DNA of 64,000 bases from JASHPR01 sp963833885 (GCA_963833885.1 CAWHZU010000036.1:62001-126000), one strand, 5' to 3'; positions 1-9,335 are shown, counted from the first letter of the stretch. Notes: generated by a model from the sequence alone, not told the origin. Numbers and translations: made by a program.

Positions 1-219
1 GACGCTGTTCTAGTTCGCTATGTGGCCCCGATGGCGTACTACTACCTGCAGGCGCTGCCTGATCTGGGGAACGATGACCTCTCCCTGATACTGCGTTTGA
101 CAACACAGCTTCAGCAGCTGATCGCCCAAGATGTGATTCGGCACCGCTGGCAGTTGGCCCTCGGCGGCCTGCTCTTCGATCAGGCGTTCAAGTACGCGGA
201 GTTCGGCTCAGGCCATTGA
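1..219 (+). CDS. C-terminal end of an unrecognised protein, cut by window start
   Basis: The frame is open from base 1 and ends at the TGA at 217-219, giving 72 visible residues; the true start lies outside the window. The visible part is mostly helical, with a hydrophobic stretch near MAYYYLQAL and a later LTTQLQQLIAQDV segment. I do not recognise the family. It overlaps the next frame by a few bases, so it may be an earlier part of the broken HEPN protein that follows, separated by another frameshift. Confidence 0.3.
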   Translation, partial: DAVLVRYVAPMAYYYLQALPDLGNDDLSLILRLTTQLQQLIAQDVIRHRWQLALGGLLFDQAFKYAEFGSGH

Positions 220-224
220 CGCCG

Positions 225-1015
225 ATGGAACGCGCTGCTCTTGCCGAACCTGATCTTGTGGGAGGCCGGATGCGGGGATTGCCGGGCAGTGATCTCGTGC
301 TGCCGTCATCTTTCGCAATCGCCTTGCCATCAGCCCTCCTGGAGATAACTACCGAGCGACCACCAACGCAGCAGTACGATCGGTCGACAATGCCGAACGC
401 CGTGGCGTTGGCGTTCTTCCTGTCGGGGTTTGAGATCAGCGGTACTGGCGTGATTCCCAACTTTGATGAGCCCAGGTGGGTCACGCGTGGCTTCGCTCAT
501 ACTCCATTCCCGCTGGCCGAGCGTGCGATCTCTTCGGAAGCGCCTTTCTCCGAGCGCGAATTCAAGGCTGTAGTCGATCTTGCCTATAAGATTCCTGAGT
601 TCGCGGGTACAGAGGGCGACTCTCGAGCGGTAGCGCTCTTCCGTGCCCTGCGAGCGCTGGGCATGCACTACCAGGAGTCAGGGTTCTCAAGGCTTCGCCA
701 TCGCCCTTGAAGCAGCGCTCCTCGGCGGATCGCAGACCGAGCTCGCTTACAAGTTCCGTCTCTACGGCTCTCTCTTCCTGCGGGACGAGTTCGATTCAAA
801 CGAGACGTTCGAACGACTGAAGAGGGATCTACGAGCTGCGCTCCAACCTGGTGCACGGCGGGCGGGTCAAGCTGGCTGACCTCGGGCTCGCGACCAACGA
901 CGCGGCCGAACTGGCCAAGGCGGTGATTCGTAAGGCGGTCAAGTCCGTGCCCGATCCCGTGACGCTCAATGCGGCTGCGCTAGGGGCTTGGACCGGCCTC
1001 GGCGCGCATAGTTGA
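225..1015 (+). pseudogene. frameshifted Apea-like HEPN domain protein
   Basis: Three successive frames together make one protein: frame one to about 700, a second frame to about 835 (SQTELAYKFRLYGSLFL), and a third to the TGA at 1013-1015. The third frame holds LRSNLVHGG, the R-x4-H signature of HEPN domains, and the order GSQTELAYK then LRSNLVHGG is what Apea-like HEPN proteins show. HEPN proteins are commonly RNases or dimerisation modules in toxin, abortive-infection or stress systems. At least two single-base indels (near 690 and 830) break the gene, so no full product is expected unless they are sequencing errors. The start at 225 is a guess; a TTG at 216 overlapping the upstream stop is an alternative. 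Confidence 0.55.
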
Positions 1016-1078
1016 GCTACTCGTGGAACTGCACAGACAGTCGGGTTGGGTGGTGGTAACCGCGTTCTGTCACTCAGG

Positions 1079-1162
1079 AAGGTCGCCGAAACGATCGCCT
1101 TCGCTGTCTCCCAGCCAGGCTCGGTCGACATCGACGAAATCATCGTGCGACCGACTATCCAG
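1079..1162 (+). pseudogene. C-terminal remnant of a short-chain dehydrogenase
   Basis: About 28 codons encode VAETIAFAVSQPGSVDIDEI followed by IVRPTIQ. This is the conserved C-terminal strand region of classical SDR oxidoreductases, which typically reads AIAFAVSQP then VNEILIRPTAQ. The nucleotide-binding and catalytic YxxxK parts are absent upstream, so this is a tail fragment only. Confidence 0.5.
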
Positions 1163-1271
1163 CCCTGGGGCCGCATTTTCGGCCAAATCAAAGATCATAA
1201 GCTCCCATACCAGGCGCGGCAGAAGAGGATGCCTTCACTGACCCACGTCGGGGCCCTGTCAGCATTGCGGG

Positions 1272-1799
1272 ATGGGTCAGCTTGATGTTCCGCTGATGGA
1301 CCAGCGCCGCGAGCCTGGAGAAGTCAGTGCCGGACTGAGGCGGGAACTGATCGCCTGCTGGATCACGGTCAGCAATGCCGGAGGAGCAGCCGGGTTTCCG
1401 TTTCCGCCCGTCGATGAGGCTATCGTCGCCCCGGTGGCTGACCAGCTCATCGCCAGCCTCAGCCCGGGGGGCAGCCGGCTCCTGCTCGCGCTGGTCGGCA
1501 ATGCCCTGGCCGGGTGGGTGCACCTGTGGCGTCATCCCGATCCGGTTGTCGCTCATTGGGGCACCATCAGCCATCTGCAGACTCTGCCCGCCTTCCGCGG
1601 TCAAGGTATCGGCGGCGCTTTGATGACGCACGCCCGGCACGTTGCCCGCGAGGAGATGGGCCTGGAGCAGCTCCACCTCGCCGCGCGTGGCGGCACCGGG
1701 TTGGAGCGTTTCTACTCCGGGCTGGGCTGGGAGGTCACCGGCCGATGGCCCGGCGCTCTGCGGTTCGCGCCAGGCGACGACCGTGACGAGAGACTATGA
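1272..1799 (+). CDS. GNAT family N-acetyltransferase
   Basis: A 175-residue protein with a typical GNAT fold: an acceptor-binding N-terminal half, then HLQTLPAFRGQGIGGALM around residues 96-113. RGQGIGG is the acetyl-CoA pyrophosphate-binding loop (motif A, Q/RxxGxG/A). LERFYSGLGWEVTGRW near residue 143 is the usual motif B (F-Y-x-x-x-G-F/W). It should transfer an acetyl group from acetyl-CoA to an amine; the substrate cannot be told. The ATG at 1272 gives a slightly long N-terminus and a start a few codons later is possible. It is the only clearly intact gene in the first 3 kb, between an SDR remnant and a broken smpB. Confidence 0.75.
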   Translation: MGQLDVPLMDQRREPGEVSAGLRRELIACWITVSNAGGAAGFPFPPVDEAIVAPVADQLIASLSPGGSRLLLALVGNALAGWVHLWRHPDPVVAHWGTISHLQTLPAFRGQGIGGALMTHARHVAREEMGLEQLHLAARGGTGLERFYSGLGWEVTGRWPGALRFAPGDDRDERL

Positions 1800-2224
1800 T
1801 TCTTGCCCCACTGTGATGCTGCCCGGCCACGCCACTCGCCGCAGATGAGGATGGCCGCCCGAAGCGCGCTGATGCATAAACATACGGTCGGCCCGCCGCC
1901 CGCCGGGCTGGGTGACCGTGACTGCCACGCAGTGCAAATGGCTCCAGATAACCGCGCGCCGACCCGCCGTTCTGGACTGCGACCGAGTCCCCGACCTAGA
2001 TGTCGCGGTAGCGCCCGAACGGGATGATCCGCGGCGAGGCTCGCGGCGCCGCCTGCTGGAAAGCCGTCTGCCGCAGCGGCCAGACTTACGCATGCTGCTC
2101 GTCCCCGCCGTCGTCTCCTGCCTGGGCCGATCAGGAGCAGGAGTTCGCCGAGCCGCTCGCCCGGTACGTTTTGTATGCCGGGCCAGGCCGCAGCGTGCCC
2201 TGCGCCGCCGGGCGGATTGACTGA
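1800..2224. other. about 425 bases with no recognised gene
   Basis: Only short frames with arginine- and proline-rich translations typical of random high-GC DNA are present on either strand. I recognise no domain, RNA or repeat here. Confidence 0.4.
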
Positions 2225-2751
2225 CTGGATGACGAGGAGGGCACCGCGACCAGGGAACCAGGCCGCAGGCTCATCGCCTCGAACAGGCGGGCCCGGCACG
2301 ACTACACGATCCTCAAGACATACGAGGCCGGGATCGTCCTGATCGGCAATGAGGTGAAATCCCTGCGCGCCGGCCACGCGTCTTTGGTCGACGCGTTCGT
2401 CCAGGAGCACGACGGCGAGCTGATGCTCCATGGCCTGCACATCCCCGAGCACGCCTACGGCCGCCACGGCACCCGCGCGCTGCACCAGCCCCGTCGCACC
2501 CGCAAGCTGCTCCTGCACCGCACCGAGATCGACAAGATCACCGGGAGGCTGGGCGACACCGGCGTCGCGCTCGTGGCGCTGTCGCTGTACTTCCAGGACG
2601 GCTGGGCGAAGGTGGAGATCGGCCTGGCACGCGGCCGGCGGTCCTTTGACAAGCGGCAGGCAATCGCCCAGCGTGACGCCGATCGGAGATCGCCCGCGAG
2701 CTCAGCGATCGGCTGCGTGGTCGTCGGCGACGGCCCCGCAGATCGAGCTGA
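2225..2751 (+). pseudogene. smpB: SsrA-binding protein SmpB, decayed copy
   Basis: The translation follows SmpB closely: RRLIASNRRARHDYTILKTY, YEAGIVLIGNEVKSLRAG, then LHGLHIPEHAY, RRTRKLLLHRTEIDKI and VALSLYFQDGWAKVEIGLAR. SmpB binds tmRNA and delivers it to stalled ribosomes. Two features say this copy is broken. The reading frame has no ATG, GTG or TTG between the upstream TGA (2222-2224) and codon GTG at 2354, which is already inside the domain; only a CTG at 2225 is available. In the C-terminal tail one G appears to be missing near 2684, because the expected DREIARELSDRLRG continues only in another frame and then ends at 2751. No tmRNA gene is seen nearby. A second intact smpB elsewhere in the genome would be expected. 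Confidence 0.7.
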
Positions 2752-3237
2752 ACAGCCAACAGTGCAGACAACCGCCCGACGCCCCCGATCCAGGCGAACA
2801 GCGAAAGCTCTGACAGGCCGCAGTATCATGAGCGACGGCCGCCGGGGCCCGTGTGCCCGCCATCTGTCAATCTCCAAAGAGCCTTCGCGCTACAACAGCA
2901 AAGTTGGATCATCTGCGCGTACCTTATTGGGCTGCACCGATTAGATTGTGCGCGCCGAATCGGCGATCCGAGCGCTCGCTGAAGAAAACGCGGCCGCGAG
3001 CCCTGACGTAGTTGATCACGTGAACCATGCATGGCTATGCGCTTGCGGGCATATATGCAGCGGCGATTCGCACACTATTTTCGGCATGAGTGCGAGTCTG
3101 AGCATCGAGCGAATGCGTTCAGATCAACCGTTCGTTGCGACGCGAGGTCGCACGTGATGAGTGAGCTACGTCGATGGAGGTCTGGCTGATGCTGGAGACA
3201 TAGTACAGGTCAGTGTTCGACCTGTCCCCGCCGTGAC
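2752..3237. other. about 490 bases without a recognised gene
   Basis: The stretch lies between the smpB remnant and the group II intron. I looked for a tmRNA (ssrA) because smpB often neighbours it, but no tmRNA tag coding segment or 5-prime/3-prime acceptor pairing was found. Base composition falls towards AT around 2870-3090. Confidence 0.4.
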
Positions 3238-3845
3238 GTGCGTGGCTGCTTCCTGCGTGGTCGGGTGCGGAGCTCGCGGGAAAGCCCGAGGGTCCCGTTC
3301 CGGCCGGGGGCCACAGGTGAGGGGAAGGCTGGTATAGGGTGAATGCCAGTGAAGTCTTGCTGATGCCTCGTTAATCATGCGTCCTGGGACGGTTTGCGGT
3401 GCCGGGATGATAGGGACCGGCCGTTGGGAGGCGGCAGGCGGCGGCCGGGATGGTGCGTGGTCGTGTGGGCACCGCTGTCCCCGGGGTACAGAGAGCGCCC
3501 GGCCCGGCTGGGTCTCATGCGTGCGGAACGTGGAAACCCCGTGGGGTCCGCGCTGCTGGCTGGCGGTGTCGGTAAGCCGACCGTAAGGGGGGCGGAATCC
3601 CCGGGCGGGACAGGATGCCTCAAGAAGCGAATGCCGGCAGCCGAAAGGCAGCAGGAAAGCGGGGCGGTTATGACCGGCTCCTCCGCCGGGCGGCTGTCGT
3701 ATAACTGGCCGGATACCGGGCCGGGTGCCGGGTGCGAAAGCGCGCTGACGTGGGGCAGGTGAGCCTGTTGAAGCGAGGCGGCAAAAGCCGCTGGAACCGA
3801 AGGACAAGTTGGACGCCGATGAGAGGAGAGTGTTCGCGCTGGGGA

Positions 3846-4591
3846 TGGCGGCCCTGGATGAGGTGAACGGACCGGAGGACCGCCCCGCAGGCTGGACGAC
3901 GCCGCCGAATGGGACGGGATCGACTGGCGGGCGCACGAGGGGGAGGTACGGCGGCTGCGGCAGCGGATCTTCAAGGCGGCGCAGGAAGGGGACTGGGCCA
4001 AGGTCAGGAACCTGCAGAAGCTGATGCTGCGGAGCCGGTCGAACACGCTGGTGAGCGTGCGGCAGGTGACGCAGCGCAACGGTGGGACGCAAGACGGCGG
4101 GGATCGACGGGGAGGTCGCGTTGACCACCGAGGCAAGGGCCGAGGTGGCGGTGCGGGTGCACCAGTCCATCTCGTCGTGGAATCCCCGCGCGGTCAGGCG
4201 CGTGTATATACCGAAGGCATCAAACCGTGCGAAGCTGAGGCCGCTCGGAATTCCCGTGCTCATGGACCGGTGCCATCAGGACCGGGTCAAGAACGCACTG
4301 GAACCCGAGTGGGAGGCCCGGTTCGAGCCCAGATCGTATGGGTTCCGGCCGGGCCGCGGCTGCCACGACGCGATCGGGGCCATCTACAACGCGTGCAAAG
4401 GCCCGATGGCCAAGCGCGTGTGGGCGCTGGACGCAGACCTGGCTGCGGCGTTCGACAGAATCGACCACGAGCACCTACTCGCCGCGATCGGGTCGTTCCC
4501 GGCCAGGGAGATGATCCGAGGCTGGCTGAAGGCGGGGGTGTTCGAGGCGGGTAAAGGGTTCGCGCCGACCGAGGAGGGAACCCCGCAGGGC
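3846..4591 (+). pseudogene. ltrA: group II intron reverse transcriptase, 5-prime fragment
   Basis: From about 3900 the frame gives EVRRLRQRIFKAAQEGDWAK and RSRSNTLVSVRQVTQRN, then after one frameshift near 4085 GRKTAGIDGEVALTTEA, RRVYIPKASNRAKLRPLGIP, YGFRPGRGCHDAIGAIYNA and ALDADLAAAFDRIDHEHLL. These are RT blocks 0 to 4 of an LtrA-type intron protein, including the first catalytic aspartate region (DLAAAFD). The frame stops being RT-like directly after GTPQG in block 4, exactly where the RIT element begins. A second frameshift lies near 3895. The start at 3846 is tentative. Its continuation is at 8071-9114. Confidence 0.8.
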
Positions 4592-4617
4592 GTCGTTATG
4601 TGCAGCTGAGCATAACC

Positions 4618-4706
4618 CGCCTTATGAGCAGTGCCGGGTTATGCGCAGCGCCGTCCTGATGTCCCTGGTGAGGGCGATGACGGGGATCGACCACTGCGCA
4701 TAACCC
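4618..4706. repeat. left terminal inverted repeat of RIT element
   Basis: It begins CGCCTTATGAGCAGTGC and matches the reverse complement of 7982-8070 with about seven mismatches over 89 bases. Inside it, GGGTTATGCGCAG (from about 4634) and its inverse CTGCGCATAACCC (ending at 4706) form a spaced inverted pair, the kind of arm a tyrosine recombinase dimer would bind. Confidence 0.85.
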
Positions 4707-4722
4707 TTCCTGGTACTGTGGC

Positions 4723-5725
4723 TCACAGGCTGGCGAGCCAGCTGAGCAGTCCGGGGTCCTGGTTCCATTCGGGCAGGTCGTCGGTGACGATGTCGGTGTA
4801 GGCGGCTTCGAGGGCTTTGCGTTTGGCCTCGGTGGAGGCGCGGGCGTAAATCTCGGTGGTGGACAGGTCGACGTGTCCGAGGATGTCGCGGATGTAGGGC
4901 AATGGCACGCCTGCCTCGTAGAGGTGCATGGCCTGGCTATGGCGTAGGACGTGCGGGCTGAGGTCGGCGCTGGCGAGTGCGGGGTCGCCGGCCTGGGCCT
5001 GGTATTTGCCGATGATCCAGGCGATCCCGCCGCGGCTGAGTTTGCTGCCGTGCTGGCTGGTGAACAGCGGGTGGTCGTCGTGGCCGGGCTTGTCGAGGCC
5101 GTGCTCGGCCAGGTAGGCGCTCAGCAGCGCGGCGGTGTTGCCGCCGAGCGGAACGTGGCGGATCTTGCGGCCCTTGCCGGTCAGCACGGCCAGCGGCGGG
5201 GGTTGCAGGCGGATGTCGCGCACGGTCAGGTCGGCGAGTTCGGAGACCTGGCGGCGGTGTCGTAGAGGGTGGCCAGCAGGGTCGCGTCACGGCGGCCTCG
5301 CCGGGTGGACCGGTCGGGCTGGGCGAGCAGAGCGCGGGTCTGCTCGGCAGTCAGGTGATTCACGCCTGCCCTGGGCTTTTTCTTGGCGGGGATGGCGAGG
5401 ATGTCCTGGCAGCCGGCCATCCTGGCCGGGTCCTGGGCTTGCAGCCACCGGAAGAACGAGCTGATCGCGGCCAGGCGCTGGTTGCGGGTGGAGATGCTGT
5501 TGTGCCGTTCGGCCTCCAGCCAGGTCAGGAACGCGGTGATCGCCTCAGCGTCGATGTGTCGAGGGTGAGTTTCTCGGGAGGGATTGAGCTGGCGTCGCGG
5601 AACAAGGTGATCAGCAGTTTGAAGGTGTCCCGGTAGGACGCGATCGTGTTCGGTGAGCTGCCCCGCAGCCCGGCCAGGTGCGAGGTGAGGAAGCGGTGCA
5701 GGAACACCGCGAAGTCAGTCGCCAT
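4723..5725 (-). pseudogene. ritC: RIT tyrosine recombinase C, two frameshifts
   Basis: Third gene of the trio. Its ATG at 5725 overlaps the end of ritB by 11 bases. The N-terminal SAM-like core-binding part (SPNTIASYRDTFKLLITLF) runs to about 5560, where one base is missing; the frame resumes through SISTRNQRLAAISSFFRW and LTAEQTRALLAQPD to AARVSELADLTVRDI, interrupted by a second one-base deletion near 5250. The catalytic part is present: the first Arg in TAARVSELADL, HVLRHSQAMHLYE (HxxR) and LGHVDLSTTEIYAR (His and nucleophile Tyr). With the two indels repaired it would be about 334 residues, a normal length. Both changes are single-base losses next to identical bases. Confidence 0.75.
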
Positions 5726-6691
5726 CGCCCGCCCCGGCCATGAGGGGCGGGACGATGTCTCCGAGGGCTTGCTGGACCCGGGCGATGATGTGCGGGTAGG
5801 ACTCGGCGGTCAGCCGCAGGTAGTAGTCGGTGTCGGCGATCGAGGAGTGACCCATGTAGGTCTGAAGGACCGGCAGTAGCGCGCCGGCGTCCTCGCCGCC
5901 CGCGAACCACGGCCAGGTTATGGACCGCATCGAGTGACGCAGGTCGTGGACCCGCGGGCCGCGGCCGCGGCCGCCGTGGGGAATGCGGGCCTGCCACAGG
6001 AACCGGCGGAAGTTCTTGTCGATGTTGGCGAGCGTCAGCGGCCGCCCGGCCGTGCCGGGGAAGAACCAGTCCCCGCCGGTGCGCCCGGCCACCTGGGCGT
6101 GGTAGTCAGCGAGCCGTTGCCGCAGCGGCGCGCTGACGGGGACCTGCCGGTCCTTGCCGCCCTTGCCGTCGCGGATAGTCAGCACGCCGGCGTCGACGTC
6201 CACGTCACCGAAGTGCAGCAGTCGCGCTTCGGAAGCACGCAGGCCGCAGGCGTAGATCGTGCGGAACAGCACCGGCATGACCAGGTGCCGGAACGGCACC
6301 TGGGAGTCGTAGTGGCACCGGTCGGTCTGGGCGAACAGGGCCGCCAGTTCCTGGCCGGTGTAAATGTGCGGGACGTAGCGGGCGGGCCGGGGCAGCGCCC
6401 CGCCGGGCAGCACGTAGGCCTGGATGCCGCGGCGGCCCAGCCAGCGGGCCAGCTCCCGCACCGGCGCGGCCAGGCCCTGCAGCGTCGCCGGCGTGACACC
6501 CCGCTGCCGGGCCGCGGTGATCCACGCCTCGACCGAGGCCCGGTCCGGTGCCTGCAGCCCGGGGAACCAGCTGCGCAGAACGCGGCGAACCGGGCCAGCA
6601 CCCGCTCCTCGGTGTCGTACTTATAGCCCGTGGCGCGTTTCTCGGTGACCAGCGCGGTGATCGCGCCCGCCATCGTGATCGCCGCGGTCAC
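5715..6691 (-). pseudogene. ritB: RIT tyrosine recombinase B, one frameshift
   Basis: Second gene of the trio. The GTG at 6691 overlaps the TGA of ritA in a GTGA arrangement, suggesting translational coupling. The N-terminus (ALVTEKRATGYKYDTEERVL) is followed by a one-base deletion near 6577, after which SWFPGLQAPDRASVEAWITA and the catalytic domain continue. Catalytic residues are visible: YACGLRASEARLLHF (Arg), VHDLRHSMRS (HxxR) and MGHSSIADTDYYL (His, Tyr). The TKRATGYKY-type start of B recombinases is typical of this trio class. Without the indel the protein would be about 325 residues. The lesion should inactivate the element unless it is a sequencing error. Confidence 0.75.
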
Positions 6692-7917
6692 CGTGACCCC
6701 CCTGTCGCCGGCGCGTCCGGGTCCAGCGCGCACCTGGCCAGCAGACCGAGGGAGGACTTCAGGTAGACGCCGGTCGACTGGACGGACAGGTGGCCGAGGA
6801 TGTCGGCGATCTGCTCGACCGGCGTGCCGCCCTCCATCAGCCGGGTGGCCAGCGAATGCCGGAGCGAGTGCATGCCATGACGGCGTTTCTCGCTCACCGG
6901 CACGTGCGCGGCCCGGGCGTGCTTGACCAGGATCTGATGCAGATGGTCCTGGTCGGAGAACGGCCCGATCGGCGCGTGGTGCCGCAAGAACACCTGCGGG
7001 CAGTCGCTGGCAGGCCGGCCATGGCGGATGTAGTCGATCACCGCCCAGCCGACATCCTTCAGCAGCGGCAGCTGCACCGGGTGGCCGGTCTTGGCCTGCG
7101 TCACCAGCAGCTGGTTGCCAGGCCAGTCGAAGTCGGCGAACTCCAGCCGGCGTATGTCGGCGCCGCGCAGGCCCAGCCTGGCGATCAGCAAGATGATCGC
7201 GTAATCCCGTTTCCCGCACGGGTTGTCCCGGTCGATCGCCTCCACGATCCGGGCGACCTCGCCCGGACCCCACACCGACGGGATCCTGGCCTGCCGGGAC
7301 GAGCGCGCCGCCGGCACCGCGTCCAGGCAGGCGGCATCGACCAGGCCGGCAGCGGACGCGAACCGCAGGAACGACCGGACTGCGCACAGCTTCTGCTCGA
7401 CCGTCTTGAACTGGTAGCCGGCCAGCGTGGCGACGAACGCGCTGATCGTCGCGGCGTCACAGCAGGCCAGCCCGCCGCGCGTCGCGGTAAACGCGACGAA
7501 CTCCCCGGCCAGCGTCCCGTAGGTCCGCACCGTCGAGACCGAGCGCCCCGAAGAGCGCAGGTGCGCCTGGAACGCAGCGACCGCCTCGGCGCCCGCGGCG
7601 TCCAGCTTGCTCACCGAACGGCTATAACGCCGCAGCACCGCCCCGTGTGCCTGGTACTCGCCGAGCATCGCGGCGACCCTGAACAGATAGATGTCGTTCG
7701 GCTTCAGGGTGCCGGCCTGCTCCTTGGCGAAGAAGCCGCACGCCTCGTCGACCCACGCCATCGCCGCGTCCAGCGAGAACTCCTCGATGCCGAGGGCATC
7801 GAAATGGTTCTGCATCCGGCGCCAGCAGCCCCGGTACCAGACCATCGTCGCGTCCTTGTAACCAAGACGCCGCAACTCCGCGTCCAGGTCCCGCACCAGC
7901 GCCGACAAAGCAGACAT
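6688..7917 (-). CDS. ritA: RIT tyrosine recombinase A, intact
   Basis: First gene of the trio, 409 residues. ATG at 7917 is chosen because GGAGGT lies eight bases upstream; an upstream in-frame ATG (7977) would start inside the inverted-repeat-proximal region. The N-terminal core-binding domain (LRRLGYKDATMVWYRGCW) leads to a second SAM-like segment (SKLDAAGAEAVAAFQAHLRS) and the catalytic domain. Active-site residues: Arg in ARLGLRGADIRRLEF, Lys in QAKTGHPVQLP, HxxR in MHSLRHSLATRL, and His/Tyr in LGHLSVQSTGVYL. It cuts and joins DNA through a 3-prime phosphotyrosine intermediate, presumably at the terminal repeat only 65 bases upstream. It ends in a GTGA overlap with ritB. Confidence 0.85.
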   Translation of the reverse strand: MSALSALVRDLDAELRRLGYKDATMVWYRGCWRRMQNHFDALGIEEFSLDAAMAWVDEACGFFAKEQAGTLKPNDIYLFRVAAMLGEYQAHGAVLRRYSRSVSKLDAAGAEAVAAFQAHLRSSGRSVSTVRTYGTLAGEFVAFTATRGGLACCDAATISAFVATLAGYQFKTVEQKLCAVRSFLRFASAAGLVDAACLDAVPAARSSRQARIPSVWGPGEVARIVEAIDRDNPCGKRDYAIILLIARLGLRGADIRRLEFADFDWPGNQLLVTQAKTGHPVQLPLLKDVGWAVIDYIRHGRPASDCPQVFLRHHAPIGPFSDQDHLHQILVKHARAAHVPVSEKRRHGMHSLRHSLATRLMEGGTPVEQIADILGHLSVQSTGVYLKSSLGLLARCALDPDAPATGGSR

Positions 7918-7981
7918 GACAGCTGACCTCCGATCACGAAGACCCGGCACCATGCCGGTCCGCATGATCAAGATCATCAGC

Positions 7982-8070
7982 GCGTTATGCGCAGCGGTCG
8001 ACCCCCGTCGTCGCTGTCACCAGGGACATCAGGACGGCGCTGCGCATAACCCCGCACTGCTCATAAGGCG
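7982..8070. repeat. right terminal inverted repeat of RIT element
   Basis: Inverse partner of 4618-4706. It ends ...CTCATAAGGCG and contains the same spaced pair GTTATGCGCAG and CTGCGCATAAC. The conservation of both arms in both ends suggests they are recombinase binding sites rather than leftovers. Confidence 0.85.
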
Positions 8071-9114
8071 GCGTGATCTTCGCCGTGCCTGCTGAACGTC
8101 GCGCTGCACGGGCTGGAGGAGGCCGCCGGGGTCCGGTACCGGGCCTCCGGCGCGAGGCCGGGAAAACCAGAGCCGGTTCCCCGGTCGCGGTCAGGTACGC
8201 CGACGACGTGGTCGTGCTCTGCCACACCCAGGAGCAGGCCGCAGGTCAAGGCGCGGCTGGCGGAGTGGCTGGCGCCCGGGGGCTGGCCTTCAACGAGGAC
8301 AAGACGCGGATCGTCCACCTCAGCGAGGGCTTCGACTTCCTCGGGTTCAACGTCCGCCGCTACCGCTGCAAGCTGCTGATCAAGCCGAGCCAAGGCGGCC
8401 ATCAGGCGGGTCCGGGAACGGCTCGCGTCCGAAATGCGCACCCTGCGCGGCGCGCAACGCGATGGCGGTCATCGCCACGGCTCAACCCCATCATCCGGGG
8501 CTGGGCGGCCTACTACCGGGGCGTGGTGTCATCCAGGCTGTTCGGCGCCTGGATCATTACCTGTGGCACATCACCTACAAGTGGGCCACATGGCGCCACA
8601 ACAACAAGCCGAAACGCTGGATCGTCGCGCCGGTACTTCGGCAAGTTCAACAAGTTCAGGAACGACCACTGGGTATTCGGTGACCGCGACAGCGGCGCCT
8701 ACCTGGTCAAGTTCTCCTGGACGGCCATCGAACGGCACGTGCCGGTCAAGGGCGCGGCATCCCCCGATGACCCCGCCCTGGCCAGCTACTGGGCCGAACG
8801 GCGGAAGAAGGTGAAACCCCCGCTCGACAGGTACACCCTGCGCCTGCTATCCAGGCAGGACGGGCTTGCCCGCTCTGCGGAGACCACCTGCTCATCCGCC
8901 GACCAGCCACCCCAGTCCCCCGAGCAATGGGAACGGTGGTGGCTGCAGGTCACCCGCAAGGCGATAGCCGCCAGCTACCTCACCCACAACGGCAGACCCG
9001 GCCCGGCCGACGATGACCAGACCCGCCTCGTGCACGCATCCTGCCAGCGGGCGCTCCACGCCCGCCAGCGAAGGAAACCCCCACTTCAACCTGCAACGCC
9101 CTCGCGGCTTGCTT
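8071..9114 (+). pseudogene. ltrA: group II intron reverse transcriptase, 3-prime fragment with HNH domain
   Basis: The frame continues the RT after the RIT insertion: LNVALHGLEEAAGVRYR (in another frame), VAVRYADDVVVLCHTQEQA with the catalytic YADD, LAFNEDKTRIVHLSEGFDFL, FLGFNVRRYRCKLLIKPS, then the maturase (GIIM) part LNPIIRGWAAYYRGVVSSRL and KFNKFRNDHWVFGDRDSGAY. The C-terminus is an HNH endonuclease: CPLCGDH near 8850 (visible after one frameshift), then LVHASCQRALHARQ. At least four indels separate these blocks. An intact protein would be about 600 residues with RT, X, D and En domains, class B/CL-like. It ends 5 bases before domain V, as expected. Confidence 0.8.
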
Positions 9115-9149
9115 GAGCCGTGTGCCGCGATGAGTGGCACGCACGGTTC
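9115..9149 (+). ncRNA. group II intron domain V catalytic hairpin
   Basis: GAGCCGTGTGCCGCGATGAG then TGGCACGCACGGTTC forms the canonical domain V stem: GAGCCG pairs with CGGTTC, a GTG..CGC bulged middle helix, and a tetraloop-like tip. The AGC catalytic triad sits in the 5-prime arm. This pattern is the most diagnostic piece of group II introns and fixes the 3-prime end of the element. Confidence 0.85.
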
Positions 9150-9335
9150 TGAGGGGGCCCCGGCGCGGCAACGCGCCGGGGCTACCCGGCGGTGCGCGCA
9201 AGCAGACCCTGGCATCGACTAGAACACTGCACAGATGGCGGATAGGGCGGCACCCGCAAAGCCTTCGAGCTGGCCATGACCGAGCGAGCTGTTCGAAGTC
9301 AGGCGGGCCGCACAGCCCCGCCCTGACGGGTCCGG

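Larger units (their letters stand above)
4592..8070. mobile_element. RIT (recombinase-in-trio) element inserted in the intron RT gene
   Basis: A 3.5 kb insertion with three consecutive, overlapping tyrosine recombinase genes on the minus strand bounded by near-perfect 89-bp inverted repeats. This is the architecture of RIT elements. The interrupted RT codons resume at 8071 (GTGATC for the V-I of TPQGGVI), so the insertion point is within the conserved TPQGG motif. No cargo gene is present. About 26 extra bases (4592-4617) occur on the left side outside the inverted repeat, containing a small imperfect palindrome with GTTATG and CATAAC arms. The three recombinases are usually transcribed as one unit; here ritA is intact and the other two carry frameshifts. 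Confidence 0.85.
3238..9187 (+). mobile_element. group II intron, interrupted by a RIT element
   Basis: The 5-prime end reads GTGCGTGGCTGC at 3238, fitting the GUGYG rule of group II introns, and is followed by about 600 bases of structured non-coding RNA. A reverse transcriptase/maturase/HNH frame follows, and the 3-prime end carries a textbook domain V at 9115-9149 and a domain VI-like GC hairpin at about 9153-9186. Without the inserted recombinase element (4592-8070) the intron would be about 2.5 kb, a normal size. The protein frame has several indels, so the intron is unlikely to encode active maturase. Ends are placed from consensus, not from a known exon; the flanking DNA does not obviously form one gene when joined. 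Confidence 0.75.

Noticed and set aside
2752..3237. Possible tmRNA gene next to smpB
   Set aside because: No tag-coding segment or acceptor-stem pairing was found.
3166..4263. A 365-codon open frame on the minus strand
   Set aside because: It lies opposite the group II intron RNA and RT; composition is Pro/Arg/Ser-rich without any motif. High-GC antisense shadow.
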